This document shows, piece after piece, positions 25,686-34,015 of a stretch of DNA of 59,613 nucleotides (position 1 is the first letter of the stretch; each line of letters opens with the position of its first letter). The notes beneath the pieces were generated by a model. It did no database searches and was not told the origin of the DNA. It was given only the letters and a program-made list of their open reading frames with translations. The translations under genes and the position numbers were made by a program. Source of the DNA: JBOGXA01 sp050694175 (GTDB lineage Bacteria > Actinomycetota > CADDZG01 > WHSQ01); assembly GCA_050694175.1 (NCBI GenBank), contig JBOGXA010000024.1, positions 1-59,613 of the forward strand, given 5' to 3'.

Positions 25686-26645
25686 TCAGCGCTCGCCCAG
25701 CAAGACCAGCAAGTCCCCTTCCTGCAGCCGCAGCGCGGGATCGGGGTTCGTTACGACCTCCCCGTCGGCCCGCCTGAGCGCGAGGGGTAGCGACGTGCCC
25801 GAGGCGTCCGTCAATGCCCGCCCGACAAGATTGGAGCCCGGACCCACCGAAAGCTCCTCGAGGCGGAGGTTCGTGGTCCCGCTCTCACCGACGTCCAGGT
25901 AGTCCACCACTTGCGGCCGCAGCGCGAGCAGCGCCATGTGTCGCCCGCTGCTCACGTAGGGGGAGATGACCCGGTCGGCCCCGGCCCGGTAGAGCCGGTC
26001 TGCCGACGTCTCGGCCGCCGCTCTGGCGACGATGAAGAGCTGGGGGTTGACGGAGCGCGCGGCGAGCGCGATGTAGACGTTGTCGGCGTCGTCGTCGACC
26101 GCGCAGATGAGCCCCTTCGCCCGGTCGATTCCCGCGGCCTTCAGGATCGGCTCCGAGGTTGGGTCGCCGTTCAGATACAGGACGCCATCTCTGAGCATCT
26201 GATCCTGGAGGTCTTCGTCCTTGTCGATGACGACGAATCGGGCGCCCTCGGACTCGAGCTCGCGCGCGACGGTCCTGCCGACGCGGCCGTAGGCACAGAT
26301 GATGTAGTGATCGCGCATGTCGTCGATCTGCCGCTGCATTCGCCTCCTCCTCCCTCGCTCCCCGAGTCCCCCCTCGGCGATGGATCGCCCGGCCAGCGAC
26401 AACGTGAGCAGCACGAGCGTCACCCCCATCACCATGAGGCTGATCGCCAGCACTTTGCCCGATGTGTCGAGCGGCCTAACCTCTCGCATCCCCACGGTCG
26501 TAAGGACCATGAGCGTCATGTAGATCGAGTCCACGACGGACCAGCCCTCGAGAAACACAAACCCGCCGATGCCAACCGCAAGCACGACCGCGAGCAGCAG
26601 CGCAGGTAGGCGGAGCGGTTTCCACGGACTCGGTTCGGGCGCCAT
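25686..26645 (-). CDS. Two-helix K+-channel-like protein with RCK (TrkA-N/TrkA-C) domains
   Basis: 319 aa. Two membrane helices (about 12-31 and 66-88) flank a pore loop whose filter reads T50-V-G-M-R-E55; typical K+ channels have TVGYG or TVGFG. A Rossmann-type RCK domain (about 110-230: HYIICAYGRVGRTVARELE) and a TrkA-C domain (about 245-319) follow. RCK domains usually gate by nucleotide or Ca2+. The missing second filter glycine makes selectivity uncertain: a non-canonical channel or an altered sensor is possible. The gene starts 7 nt after the carboxyltransferase stop. Confidence 0.85.
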   Translation of the reverse strand: MAPEPSPWKPLRLPALLLAVVLAVGIGGFVFLEGWSVVDSIYMTLMVLTTVGMREVRPLDTSGKVLAISLMVMGVTLVLLTLSLAGRSIAEGGLGERGRRRRMQRQIDDMRDHYIICAYGRVGRTVARELESEGARFVVIDKDEDLQDQMLRDGVLYLNGDPTSEPILKAAGIDRAKGLICAVDDDADNVYIALAARSVNPQLFIVARAAAETSADRLYRAGADRVISPYVSSGRHMALLALRPQVVDYLDVGESGTTNLRLEELSVGPGSNLVGRALTDASGTSLPLALRRADGEVVTNPDPALRLQEGDLLVLLGER

Positions 26646-26651
26646 CGACGC

Positions 26652-28247
26652 TCACACAGGTAGCACGCCGTGCTTGCGCCAGGGCCTTTCGACCCGTTTG
26701 GTCGCAGAGCGCTCCAACCCGCCGGTGATGACCGAACGAGTGTCGGCCGGATCGATCAGATCGTCGACGAAGGACCATCCGGCGGCTATGTACGGGGAGA
26801 TCTGGTCGCGCACCATGGTCACCATGTTGTTCCGCGCGGCGTCTCGTTCCTCTTCGGGCAGGGCCTCGATCTGCTTGCGAAAGATGATGTTGACCGCCCC
26901 CTCAGGGCCCATGACGGAGATCTCCGCCGTCGGCCAGCCGACGATCAGATCGGGCTCGTAGGCGCGCCCGTTCATGACGTAGTAGCCGGCGCCGTATCCC
27001 TTTCTCATAACAACTGTGATTTTTGGCACGGTTGCCTCCGAGACGGCGAACAGCATCTTCGCGCCGTGACGGATGATGCCCTGCTTCTCGACCGCGCTGC
27101 CGACGAGGAACCCCGGACAATCCATGAGAAAGACGAGCGGGATGTGGAACGCGTCGCACAGCCATACGAAGCGAGCCGCCTTGTCGGCGGCGTTCACGTC
27201 GAGGGCGCCCCCGAGGAACTTCGGCTGATTGGCGACGATCCCGCATGGCCGGCCTCCGAACCGGGCCAGCCCAACGACGAGGTTCCGGGCCCAGTCGGGC
27301 TTCATCTCGAAGAAGTCGCCATCGTCGGTTATCGAAGCGACGACCTTGCGCACGTCGTATGCCCGACGAGGGTTGGCCGGAACGATGTCGTAGAGCTCTT
27401 CCGAGCGCCGGTCGGTGGGATCGGACGTTTCCACGAGAGGAGGCTGGTCGAGGTTCGAGGAGGGGAAGAACGAGAGATACGTACGGACGGCGTCTATGCA
27501 CGCCGCGTCGTCTGCTACCTCGAGGTCGGCGACGCCCGAAACCTTGGTGTGAACCTGCGACCCCCCCATCTCCTCGGGAGTGATGTCCTCGCCCACCGCT
27601 GCCTTCACGAGGTGCGGCCCCGCCAGGGCCATGTTCGACGTCCCCTTCACCATCGGCACAAAATCCGCCAGCCCGGGGATGTACGCGGTGCCGGCGGCAC
27701 CCGGCCCCATCATCGCTGCAACTTGTGGGATGACTCCGCTCATGATGACCTGCTCGCGGAACAGGTCGCCCGTGCGGGCGAACATCGACCCCGTAGCTTC
27801 CTGAATGCGCGCGCCTGCGGAATCGACGAGCCACACCATCGGCATTCGCTCACGAAGCGCTAGTTCCCGTATGCGCGCCGCCTTCAACTCCCCAACCATG
27901 CCGATCGAGCCCGCCATGACGGTGAAGTCGTACGCGATGACGGCCACCTTTCGGCCTTCGATCACCCCCACGCCGGTTATCACGCCGTCGGCTGGCGTGA
28001 ACTTCCCCTGCATCGCGGGGAGCTGGGATTGGTGATGCGCGAGCAAGCTGTGCTCGAAGAAGCTCCCTTCGTCAAACAGCAACTCGAGTCGCTCACGGAC
28101 GGTGAGCTTCTGCGTCTGGTGCTGGCGGTCGATGCGTTCCGACCCGCCCATCGCCAGGTACTCGTCCTTCCTGGCGCGCAGCTCCTCGGCGTGGCCGCGC
28201 AGGTCGGGGCCCTCATACGCGTAGGTGACCCCCCGCTCGGAGCTCAT
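26652..28247 (-). CDS. Acyl-CoA carboxylase carboxyltransferase (beta) subunit
   Basis: 531 aa of the propionyl-/methylcrotonyl-CoA carboxylase type. It contains the crotonase-fold pair: MVWLVDSAGARIQE with GPGAAGTAYIP (N-half) and GIVANQPKFLGGALD, LMDCPGFLVG and KGYGAGYYVMNGRAYEPD (C-half). It transfers the carboxyl group from biotin to an acyl-CoA. The ATG at 28247 has GGAGGTGA upstream. A separate biotin carrier at 23.5 kb is a candidate partner; the biotin carboxylase subunit is not in the window. Acyl-CoA specificity is not deducible by eye. Confidence 0.93.
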   Translation of the reverse strand: MSSERGVTYAYEGPDLRGHAEELRARKDEYLAMGGSERIDRQHQTQKLTVRERLELLFDEGSFFEHSLLAHHQSQLPAMQGKFTPADGVITGVGVIEGRKVAVIAYDFTVMAGSIGMVGELKAARIRELALRERMPMVWLVDSAGARIQEATGSMFARTGDLFREQVIMSGVIPQVAAMMGPGAAGTAYIPGLADFVPMVKGTSNMALAGPHLVKAAVGEDITPEEMGGSQVHTKVSGVADLEVADDAACIDAVRTYLSFFPSSNLDQPPLVETSDPTDRRSEELYDIVPANPRRAYDVRKVVASITDDGDFFEMKPDWARNLVVGLARFGGRPCGIVANQPKFLGGALDVNAADKAARFVWLCDAFHIPLVFLMDCPGFLVGSAVEKQGIIRHGAKMLFAVSEATVPKITVVMRKGYGAGYYVMNGRAYEPDLIVGWPTAEISVMGPEGAVNIIFRKQIEALPEEERDAARNNMVTMVRDQISPYIAAGWSFVDDLIDPADTRSVITGGLERSATKRVERPWRKHGVLPV

Positions 28248-28316
28248 GGCTCACCTCCAGTGGGCCCTTCGCCGGCGGGACGCGCCGAAGTCTTCCCGGG
28301 CCTCGTGCCGGTAAGG

Positions 28317-29099
28317 TTAACGTCCCTTCCACTGCGGCTTGCGTTTCTGAAAGAACGCGCTGACGCCCTCCGCGGTGTCCTCCGACTGCAAACAGAGCGA
28401 GAGCATGCCTGCGAGATACTCCAACGCGCTGTCCACGTCCATGTCTTCCGCCCGGTAGAACGAACGCTTCCCGAGCGACAGGATCAGCGGGCTCTTGGAC
28501 GCGAGCTCGTCGGTGATCTCGCGCACAGCCCGATCAAGTTCGCCGCGCGCGACCACCCGGTTCACAAAACCGTACCGGGCCCCCTCCTCCGCGGCGATCC
28601 TTCGCCCCGTGAACATCAGCTCGAGGGCTATCTTGCGCGGGATATCGCGCTGCACGAGGGCCGAGATCATGAACGGCCACAGACCGAGGTTGATCTCGGG
28701 CATGCCCATCTCGACGTCGTCGGACGCCACGACGAGGTCGCACGCGAGCATCAATCCGAATCCGCCTGCCAGCGCATGCCCGTTGACCCGAGCGATGATC
28801 GGGAGCGGCGCGGTTCGCATGGCCCGGATGAGCTCGCCTATCTCTGCCCGTTCGAAGTGTTGCGCGGTCGCTCCCTCTCCGGACATGTCGCCGAGATCGC
28901 CGCCGGCGCAGAAGGATTTGTTTCCTTCACCGGTGAGGACTATCACTCGGACACCGTCGTCTGCAGCGCGCTTCAGATGCCGCGAGATCGACCGGGCGAC
29001 GTTGGGGTTTATCGCATTACGCCGGTCGGGACGGTCGATGATTATGTGAGCAGACCCCTCGACGACTTCGTATCGAACCTCGTCGTCGGAGTCGCTCAA
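28317..29099 (-). CDS. Enoyl-CoA hydratase/isomerase family protein
   Basis: 260 aa from a TTG overlapping the upstream stop (TTGA). Crotonase landmarks are DRPDRRNAINP, NKSFCAGGDLGDMSG (oxyanion hole) and RVNGHALAGGFGLMLACDLVVAS, with GMPEINLGLWPFM supplying a possible catalytic Glu. The C-terminal FFQKRKPQWKGR is typical of the family. It precedes the carboxyltransferase by 69 nt on the same strand, suggesting a shared acyl-CoA catabolic route, for example branched-chain or odd-chain acid breakdown. Confidence 0.9.
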   Translation of the reverse strand: MSDSDDEVRYEVVEGSAHIIIDRPDRRNAINPNVARSISRHLKRAADDGVRVIVLTGEGNKSFCAGGDLGDMSGEGATAQHFERAEIGELIRAMRTAPLPIIARVNGHALAGGFGLMLACDLVVASDDVEMGMPEINLGLWPFMISALVQRDIPRKIALELMFTGRRIAAEEGARYGFVNRVVARGELDRAVREITDELASKSPLILSLGKRSFYRAEDMDVDSALEYLAGMLSLCLQSEDTAEGVSAFFQKRKPQWKGR

Positions 29100-29743
29100 G
29101 CGCGTCCGGACCTGAGAATCTCCAGAACGGCTCGTGCATCATCATCCTCGACCGGCTTCGGGGATTCCTGTGCCGGGCCCGGCCGGGCCCCCGGTTGCGG
29201 CGCGCCGAGAGCTCTCCGCAAGTTTTCCTCTGCTCTCTGGAGCGCCTCTTCCGCCGTCCTCAACTTGATACGGAGGTCGGTCTCGCGCTGAGAGGCCTCT
29301 TCGAGCCTGTCTTCGAGCCGTTGCACACGATCGCGGAATTGGGCGCTCTCGGACGCGAACGCCTCGACCTGCGCGGTTCGAAGTGCGTCGTCGTGCGAAA
29401 GTTCCAGAAGCCGATCTACGACGGCGCGACCCAGATCCTCGTAGTTGAGCCTTGCCGTTCTCTTGGCAGCTCGGCTCGGCAGCATGGCCTCTGCGTCCTC
29501 GAGCGCGATCGGCTCGGTGGAGTGGATAGCAATGATCGTGTTGCGCCCTCGCCGGCCTCTTTGCACGACTTCCAGCCGGCCCGTCTCCTCGAGGAGCTTG
29601 ATGGCTTCGGCACTCCTTACGGAGTTGAGCCCCGCCTCCGAGGCCACTTCTCTGAGTCGACCTTCGAAGTGACCGTTTGACGACGCACGATTGATGCCTT
29701 CGAGCAAGCGATTGGCCAGCTCATGCAGATTGGTTCGGGCCAT
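29096..29743 (-). CDS. Winged-helix / coiled-coil protein, unknown
   Basis: 215 aa from the ATG at 29743, which has a GGGGGG run as ribosome site; a TTG at 29764 is less likely. Residues 1-75 look like a winged helix (REVASEAGLNSVRSAEAIKLLEETGRL followed by a basic VVQRGRRGRN wing), and about 115-175 form a coiled coil rich in Glu/Arg heptads. A Pro-rich linker and short C-terminal helix follow. A DNA-binding, oligomeric regulator is inferred. It is translationally coupled to the enoyl-CoA hydratase, so it may control that operon. Confidence 0.65.
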   Translation of the reverse strand: MARTNLHELANRLLEGINRASSNGHFEGRLREVASEAGLNSVRSAEAIKLLEETGRLEVVQRGRRGRNTIIAIHSTEPIALEDAEAMLPSRAAKRTARLNYEDLGRAVVDRLLELSHDDALRTAQVEAFASESAQFRDRVQRLEDRLEEASQRETDLRIKLRTAEEALQRAEENLRRALGAPQPGARPGPAQESPKPVEDDDARAVLEILRSGRA

Positions 29744-29884
29744 GACGGAGCCCCCCGCTTTCAATTACGACGGTGTGGACGTTCAGAGATTCGATCCTAA
29801 CTCTATCTCGTTCACCATTGCATAACGACCTGAGGGACTCCCGGGTGAACACGCAAGAGGGGTTAACTGTTCAAACGGACGGCG

Positions 29885-30118
29885 TTAAGCCTCTTCGATG
29901 AGCGACCGTATCCTGACGCGCAGTTCATCTGGACATTGTGTACAACCTCGCAGGCGAGCCAGAAGGGCGGTTACCTCTGCGTCGACCCCGTAACGCTCGT
30001 AGCATGGCCCGCATTCCTCGAGGTGAACCTGGATCTCCCGGCGCTCCACGTCGGAAAGGACCTCTCCGTCAAGGAAGAGATAAGCCTTTTCCAGGGTCTC
30101 CCTGCAATACTCTTTCAA
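29885..30118 (-). CDS. rsrA: RsrA-type zinc anti-sigma factor
   Basis: 77 aa with the ZAS motif H32-x3-C36-x2-C39, an upstream Cys at 5 and a CxxC pair at 59/62, matching the layout of RsrA/RshA. In Streptomyces and mycobacteria such proteins bind zinc, hold SigR/SigH and release it when disulfides form under thiol oxidation. Its ATG overlaps the sigma gene stop by 4 nt. The symbol is assigned by this architecture and neighbour. Confidence 0.9.
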   Translation of the reverse strand: MKEYCRETLEKAYLFLDGEVLSDVERREIQVHLEECGPCYERYGVDAEVTALLARLRGCTQCPDELRVRIRSLIEEA

Positions 30119-30747
30119 GTTTTCTCCCCCGGAGCATTATCGCTCGCTTTGGCGGGCTTGTCCTTCACGATTCCACGGTCTCTTGCCACATCCAATAACC
30201 GCTTCTGGAGCGCCTTTCTTCCCCGATGAAGCCGGGACATGACCGTGCCCATGGGGACGTCCATGATCTCGGCCATCTCTGCGTACGTAAATCCCTCGAT
30301 GTCGGACAGCACCACGGCGAGGCGGAACGGCTCCGGAAGGTCATCGATGGCGTCGGTGATATCGGAGTCGACCAGCGAGTCGAGCACGATCGTCTCGGGG
30401 GTCGCCGAGAACTGCACGTCGTGGTCCTTTAGTTCCTGGTAGAGGTCGAAGTCCTCGATCTCGTCCTGGGACACCTTGAGCGGCTCCCTCTGCCGCTTCC
30501 GGTAGGTATTTATGTAGGCGTTCGTCATGATCCGGAACAGCCACGCCTTGAGGTTCGTGCCGGGCTCGAACCGGTCGAATGCCCGGTACGCCCGCAGCAT
30601 CGTCTCCTGGACGAGGTCCTCGGCGTCGGCGGGGTTACGGGTCATCCGAAGGGCGCCCGCATAGAGCGAGTCCAGGAGCGGTAGAGCGTCGTCGCGGAAG
30701 CGCTCCTTGTCGTCGGCCGTGAGGTTGGTCGTGCTCCTATCCGCCAC
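30115..30747 (-). CDS. sigR: SigR/SigH-like ECF sigma factor
   Basis: 210 aa from GTG. Region 2 has DAEDLVQETMLRAYRAFDRFEPGTNLKAWLFRIMTNAYINTYRKRQREP and region 4 has FTYAEMAEIMDVPMGTVMSRLHRGRKALQ, both very close in pattern to ECF12 sigma factors. With the RsrA-like partner it should activate thioredoxin, mycothiol and Fe-S repair genes under disulfide stress. Its start overlaps the end of ddl by 11 nt, so it is co-transcribed with a cell-wall gene, an arrangement I do not know from the model species. Confidence 0.93.
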   Translation of the reverse strand: MADRSTTNLTADDKERFRDDALPLLDSLYAGALRMTRNPADAEDLVQETMLRAYRAFDRFEPGTNLKAWLFRIMTNAYINTYRKRQREPLKVSQDEIEDFDLYQELKDHDVQFSATPETIVLDSLVDSDITDAIDDLPEPFRLAVVLSDIEGFTYAEMAEIMDVPMGTVMSRLHRGRKALQKRLLDVARDRGIVKDKPAKASDNAPGEKT

Positions 30748-31918
30748 CCGGCTTACCCCCCAACCCGGCCATGAGCATCCCCGATTCGAAGCTGAAAAGA
30801 AGCTCCGCTTTGAGCCTGTGAGCCCGTTGGGCGATGGCGATGAGCTCCTCGGTCAGCTCGGTGAAGCTCTTCCCGCTCGCCTCCCACAGATAGAAGGAGA
30901 AGGAGCCGGGAACTGTGTTGATCTCCATGACCCAGGTCTCGCCCGTCGCCTCGTTCACGAACGAGTCGACCCGCGCGACCCCCGCCGCGTCGACGGCCCG
31001 AAAGGCGGCGATCGCGTTGGCCCTCACCGTCGCGGTCAGCTCGTCGGAGATGGGGGCCGGGATCCGCCGGTCGGCTCCGGCCATTCCGCTCGCAGTCTTC
31101 GTCCCCGTTTTGCCCGATCGCAGGTACTTGTCCCTGAACGTCAGGAACTCCTCCCACGCCACCGGCTGCTCGCACACCGACGCCTGCGGTTCCCGCCCCG
31201 GGCCCCCGAGCACCGCGCAATTGACCTCCGAACACCCCTCCATGGCCCTTTCGACGAGGATGCGGCGGTCGTAGCGGCGAGCGACGTCGAGCGCCTCCAT
31301 GAGAGTGTCCCTGGTTGAGGCCTTGCCGATCCCGACGCTCGAGCCGAGGCGGGCCGGTTTCACGAAGGCCGGGTAGCCGATCTCCTTTTCGATCTCGTCG
31401 GCGACTCCGTCGGAGTCCGCGTCCACTCGAACTGCGTCCACGAACACATGGTCGACGACGGGGAGCCCGGCCGCCCTAAAGGCGGCCTTCATGATCACCT
31501 TGTCCATGCCGGCCGCCGACGCGACGGTTCCCGAGCACGTATAGGGGATGTCGGCGAGATCGAGCAAGCCCTGCAGCGTGCCGTCTTCCCCGTAGGTTCC
31601 GTGGATCGCAGGCACAACCACGTCGATCTCGACGCGGCGCGGCCCCCGCAGGCGCCCTCCGGGCACGAGCAACCCCCCGTAACCGGCAGTCGGCGGGATG
31701 AAGGCCTCCTCGCCGATCTCCTCCCACCGCCGATTCTTGTAGACGTCGAGATCGAACAAGCCCGGCGCGCTCAGCCATTTGCCCTCACGCGTGATGTATA
31801 TGGGCACAACCTCACAAGAGGCAGCAAGCACCTCCATCACTTGATGTGCGGTCACGATCGAGACGTCGTGCTCGACCGAGCGGCCGCCGAAAACGACTCC
31901 GACGCGTAGCCCGTCCAT
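30737..31918 (-). CDS. ddl: D-alanine-D-alanine ligase
   Basis: 393 aa from ATG at 31918. The N-terminus RVGVVFGGRSVEHDVSIVTA is the Ddl signature, followed by the ATP-grasp core: GYPAFVKPARLGSSVGIGKA and a C-terminal metal site, ETWVMEINTVPGS. The Ser/Lys-rich omega-loop residues are partly divergent and the segment after NTVPGS reads FSFYLWE, a variant seen in some deep-branching groups as I recall. It makes the D-Ala-D-Ala dipeptide for MurF. Its 3' end overlaps sigR by 11 nt. A leaderless start is likely. Confidence 0.92.
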   Translation of the reverse strand: MDGLRVGVVFGGRSVEHDVSIVTAHQVMEVLAASCEVVPIYITREGKWLSAPGLFDLDVYKNRRWEEIGEEAFIPPTAGYGGLLVPGGRLRGPRRVEIDVVVPAIHGTYGEDGTLQGLLDLADIPYTCSGTVASAAGMDKVIMKAAFRAAGLPVVDHVFVDAVRVDADSDGVADEIEKEIGYPAFVKPARLGSSVGIGKASTRDTLMEALDVARRYDRRILVERAMEGCSEVNCAVLGGPGREPQASVCEQPVAWEEFLTFRDKYLRSGKTGTKTASGMAGADRRIPAPISDELTATVRANAIAAFRAVDAAGVARVDSFVNEATGETWVMEINTVPGSFSFYLWEASGKSFTELTEELIAIAQRAHRLKAELLFSFESGMLMAGLGGKPGGG

Positions 31919-31926
31919 GGCGGTCG

Positions 31927-31946
31927 AGTCTATGCGGAGGTAGGTT
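31927..31946. promoter_or_regulatory. Closely spaced divergent -10 boxes (ddl and DinB gene)
   Basis: A minus-strand TAGACT (31932-31927) stands 8 nt before the ddl ATG and a plus-strand TAGGTT (31941-31946) stands 6 nt before the DinB-family ATG at 31953. Only 34 nt separate the two start codons, so their promoters must overlap. Confidence 0.45.
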
Positions 31947-31952
31947 GGCCGT

Positions 31953-32471
31953 ATGGATGTGGATGCGAGGACCGATCCACCGCTCGAGGCAAGCGAGAAA
32001 GACATGCTGACGGCGTGGCTCGACTGGCACCGCGCGACGTTGACGATGAAAGTCGACGGGGTACCGGACGGAGACCTCAGGCGAGCGATGGTGCCCTCGG
32101 GCACGAGCCTGTTGGGGATCGTAAAGCACCTGGCATATGTGGAGCGCGGCTGGTTCCAAAACGTCTTCCTGGGGCACGACGTCGAGTTTCCGGGGGACGA
32201 TGACGATCCGGACGCCGATTGGAGGGTCGAAACAGCAGAGAGCACCGCGGACATCACCGCTCTTTACAGCGCCGAAGTGGCGAAATCGCAGGCGATCGTT
32301 GCCGATCACAGCCTCGACGATCACGCGCGACTGGACCGGCGGCTCCGACGCGGCCATGCGAGCGAATTCACGCTGCGGTGGATCGTCGTTCACATGATCG
32401 AGGAGACGGCGCGCCACAACGGCCACGCCGACATCCTGCGGGAGATGATCGACGGGGCTACCGGCACCTGA
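31953..32471 (+). CDS. DinB superfamily protein (DUF664, mycothiol-transferase type)
   Basis: 172 aa four-helix protein. LGIVKHLAYVERGWF carries the first metal-binding His and HMIEETARHNGHADILRE supplies the other His residues of the DinB metal triad. Relatives in actinobacteria are mycothiol- or bacillithiol-S-transferases that detoxify electrophiles. That fits with the adjacent SigR-type thiol-stress system, although the divergent promoter shown here has no obvious SigR motif. The thiol cofactor is inferred. Confidence 0.85.
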   Translation: MDVDARTDPPLEASEKDMLTAWLDWHRATLTMKVDGVPDGDLRRAMVPSGTSLLGIVKHLAYVERGWFQNVFLGHDVEFPGDDDDPDADWRVETAESTADITALYSAEVAKSQAIVADHSLDDHARLDRRLRRGHASEFTLRWIVVHMIEETARHNGHADILREMIDGATGT

Positions 32472-32488
32472 TCTAGTGGACCGCCCCG

Positions 32489-34015
32489 CTACCCTTCGTA
32501 CTGGTCGGGCAGGTCGTTCTCGAACAGCACGACGTCCCCGGGGCCCAGGATCGTTTGCAGTTTCGTCGTCGCGTCATCGAGGGTATCCACGGTCACGACC
32601 TGTGCGCCGTTTGATGCTTGGGAAGCTCCCGATGTGATCGCGTCGCGGTTGAGCTTCGCGACCACGATCAGATAGTCGGCCACCTCCGCGGCCCGGCGGC
32701 CGAAGCGCTCGTTGGCCGCGACCTGCTCGCTTCCGAGCTCGATGATCCCCGGCGAGACGACGACCTTGTTCTTACCCGGGATCGCCTCCAGGACCTCGAG
32801 CGCGGCCGCGGCGCCGTCCGGGTTGGAGTTGTAGGCGTCGTCTATGACCGTGACACCGCCCGCCCCGGCGATGAGCTGAAGCCGGTGTTCGACCGCGGTG
32901 AGCTCCGAGATGGCGGACCGCAAGTCGGCCAGGGCGCGCCCGGCGGATAGCGCAACGGCCGCGCCGGCGAGGACGTGCCCGATCGCGTAGCGACCGAGAA
33001 GCCGGGTCTCGACGTCGACGGCCCCACCGGTCCGGCGGTCCTCGATCGTGAACGAGCTGCCGTCGGGCCCCACTCGGACGCCGGTAGCGGTGATGTCCGG
33101 CCGTCCGGCGCCGTCGAGCCCATAACGGACGATCTGCACACCTCGGGTTGAGTCGGCCAGCTCCCGAACGATGAGATCGTCCACGTTCATGACCGCAACG
33201 CCGTCGTCGGGGAGGCTCTCGATCAGCTCGTACTTGGCGCGCCGCACCGCGTCGAGTGAACCGAATCGCTCGAGGTGTGCCGGACCGATCGCGGTGAGAA
33301 CACCGATTGAGGGGCGGACGAATCTGCACAGCTCCGCGATCTCGCCGACACCGTAAGCCCCCATCTCAACCACGAAGAAGCGGTGGTTCGCCGCCAGCTC
33401 TTCGTTGATCGTCCGGCACACGCCGAGCGGTGTGTTGAAGGAACCCGGAGTGGCAAGAGCGTCGTCGAGGAACTTCCCGATGGCGAATTTGGTCGAGGTC
33501 TTTCCGAAGGATCCGGTCACGCCGATCACGACGGGCGAGACATCAGCGAGCTTTCTCTGCGCCCGGCGCAGGTAAGAGCGGTTGATGGCAGCTTGGATCG
33601 GCCGCAGCAGAAGATCGGCGGCGACCAGAACGTGGGAGGTGAGGCTAACCACGAGACCCATTGCCACAGCCCACACGATCACGTCGACGGGCCACCCACC
33701 CAGCAATACGTGTGCGATCCCCGCCGGGACCAGGATCAGCACCGGCACCAGCAGGGTTGCGGTCACGAGAATCCGCCATGCACGCCCGGTCATCACGAGA
33801 GGTTTCTTGGACGTGCCCGGGCTCAGCCACCGGGCCCGGTCGCGGTGCGCGCTGGTCCATTCCAAAAAGCGTGTGCGCCGGTAGCCCTCGAGCTGGTAGA
33901 CGTGCAGCGCGCGCCGGAGCCTTATGAACTGCAGCACCGTGACGCCCGGAACCACGACGTAGACGATCGTGCGCAGCAACGCGCTGTAGCCCGTAAACGG
34001 ATCGTCGAAGTTCAC
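32489..34015 (-). CDS. MurF-like Mur ligase with N-terminal membrane anchor
   Basis: 508 aa from a GTG sharing a base with the upstream stop. The N-terminal 150 residues hold about three hydrophobic segments (around 14-32, 82-105 and 112-133). A Mur ligase follows: P-loop GVTGSFGKTSTK (GKT at 171-173), the GAYGVGEIAELC segment and the central/C-terminal motifs DDAYNSNPDGAAAALE of MurF. MurF adds D-Ala-D-Ala to UDP-MurNAc-tripeptide. A membrane anchor is not part of ordinary cytosolic MurF, so this may be a specialised ligase. It is convergent with the DinB gene and 1 kb from ddl. Confidence 0.85.
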   Translation of the reverse strand: MNFDDPFTGYSALLRTIVYVVVPGVTVLQFIRLRRALHVYQLEGYRRTRFLEWTSAHRDRARWLSPGTSKKPLVMTGRAWRILVTATLLVPVLILVPAGIAHVLLGGWPVDVIVWAVAMGLVVSLTSHVLVAADLLLRPIQAAINRSYLRRAQRKLADVSPVVIGVTGSFGKTSTKFAIGKFLDDALATPGSFNTPLGVCRTINEELAANHRFFVVEMGAYGVGEIAELCRFVRPSIGVLTAIGPAHLERFGSLDAVRRAKYELIESLPDDGVAVMNVDDLIVRELADSTRGVQIVRYGLDGAGRPDITATGVRVGPDGSSFTIEDRRTGGAVDVETRLLGRYAIGHVLAGAAVALSAGRALADLRSAISELTAVEHRLQLIAGAGGVTVIDDAYNSNPDGAAAALEVLEAIPGKNKVVVSPGIIELGSEQVAANERFGRRAAEVADYLIVVAKLNRDAITSGASQASNGAQVVTVDTLDDATTKLQTILGPGDVVLFENDLPDQYEG

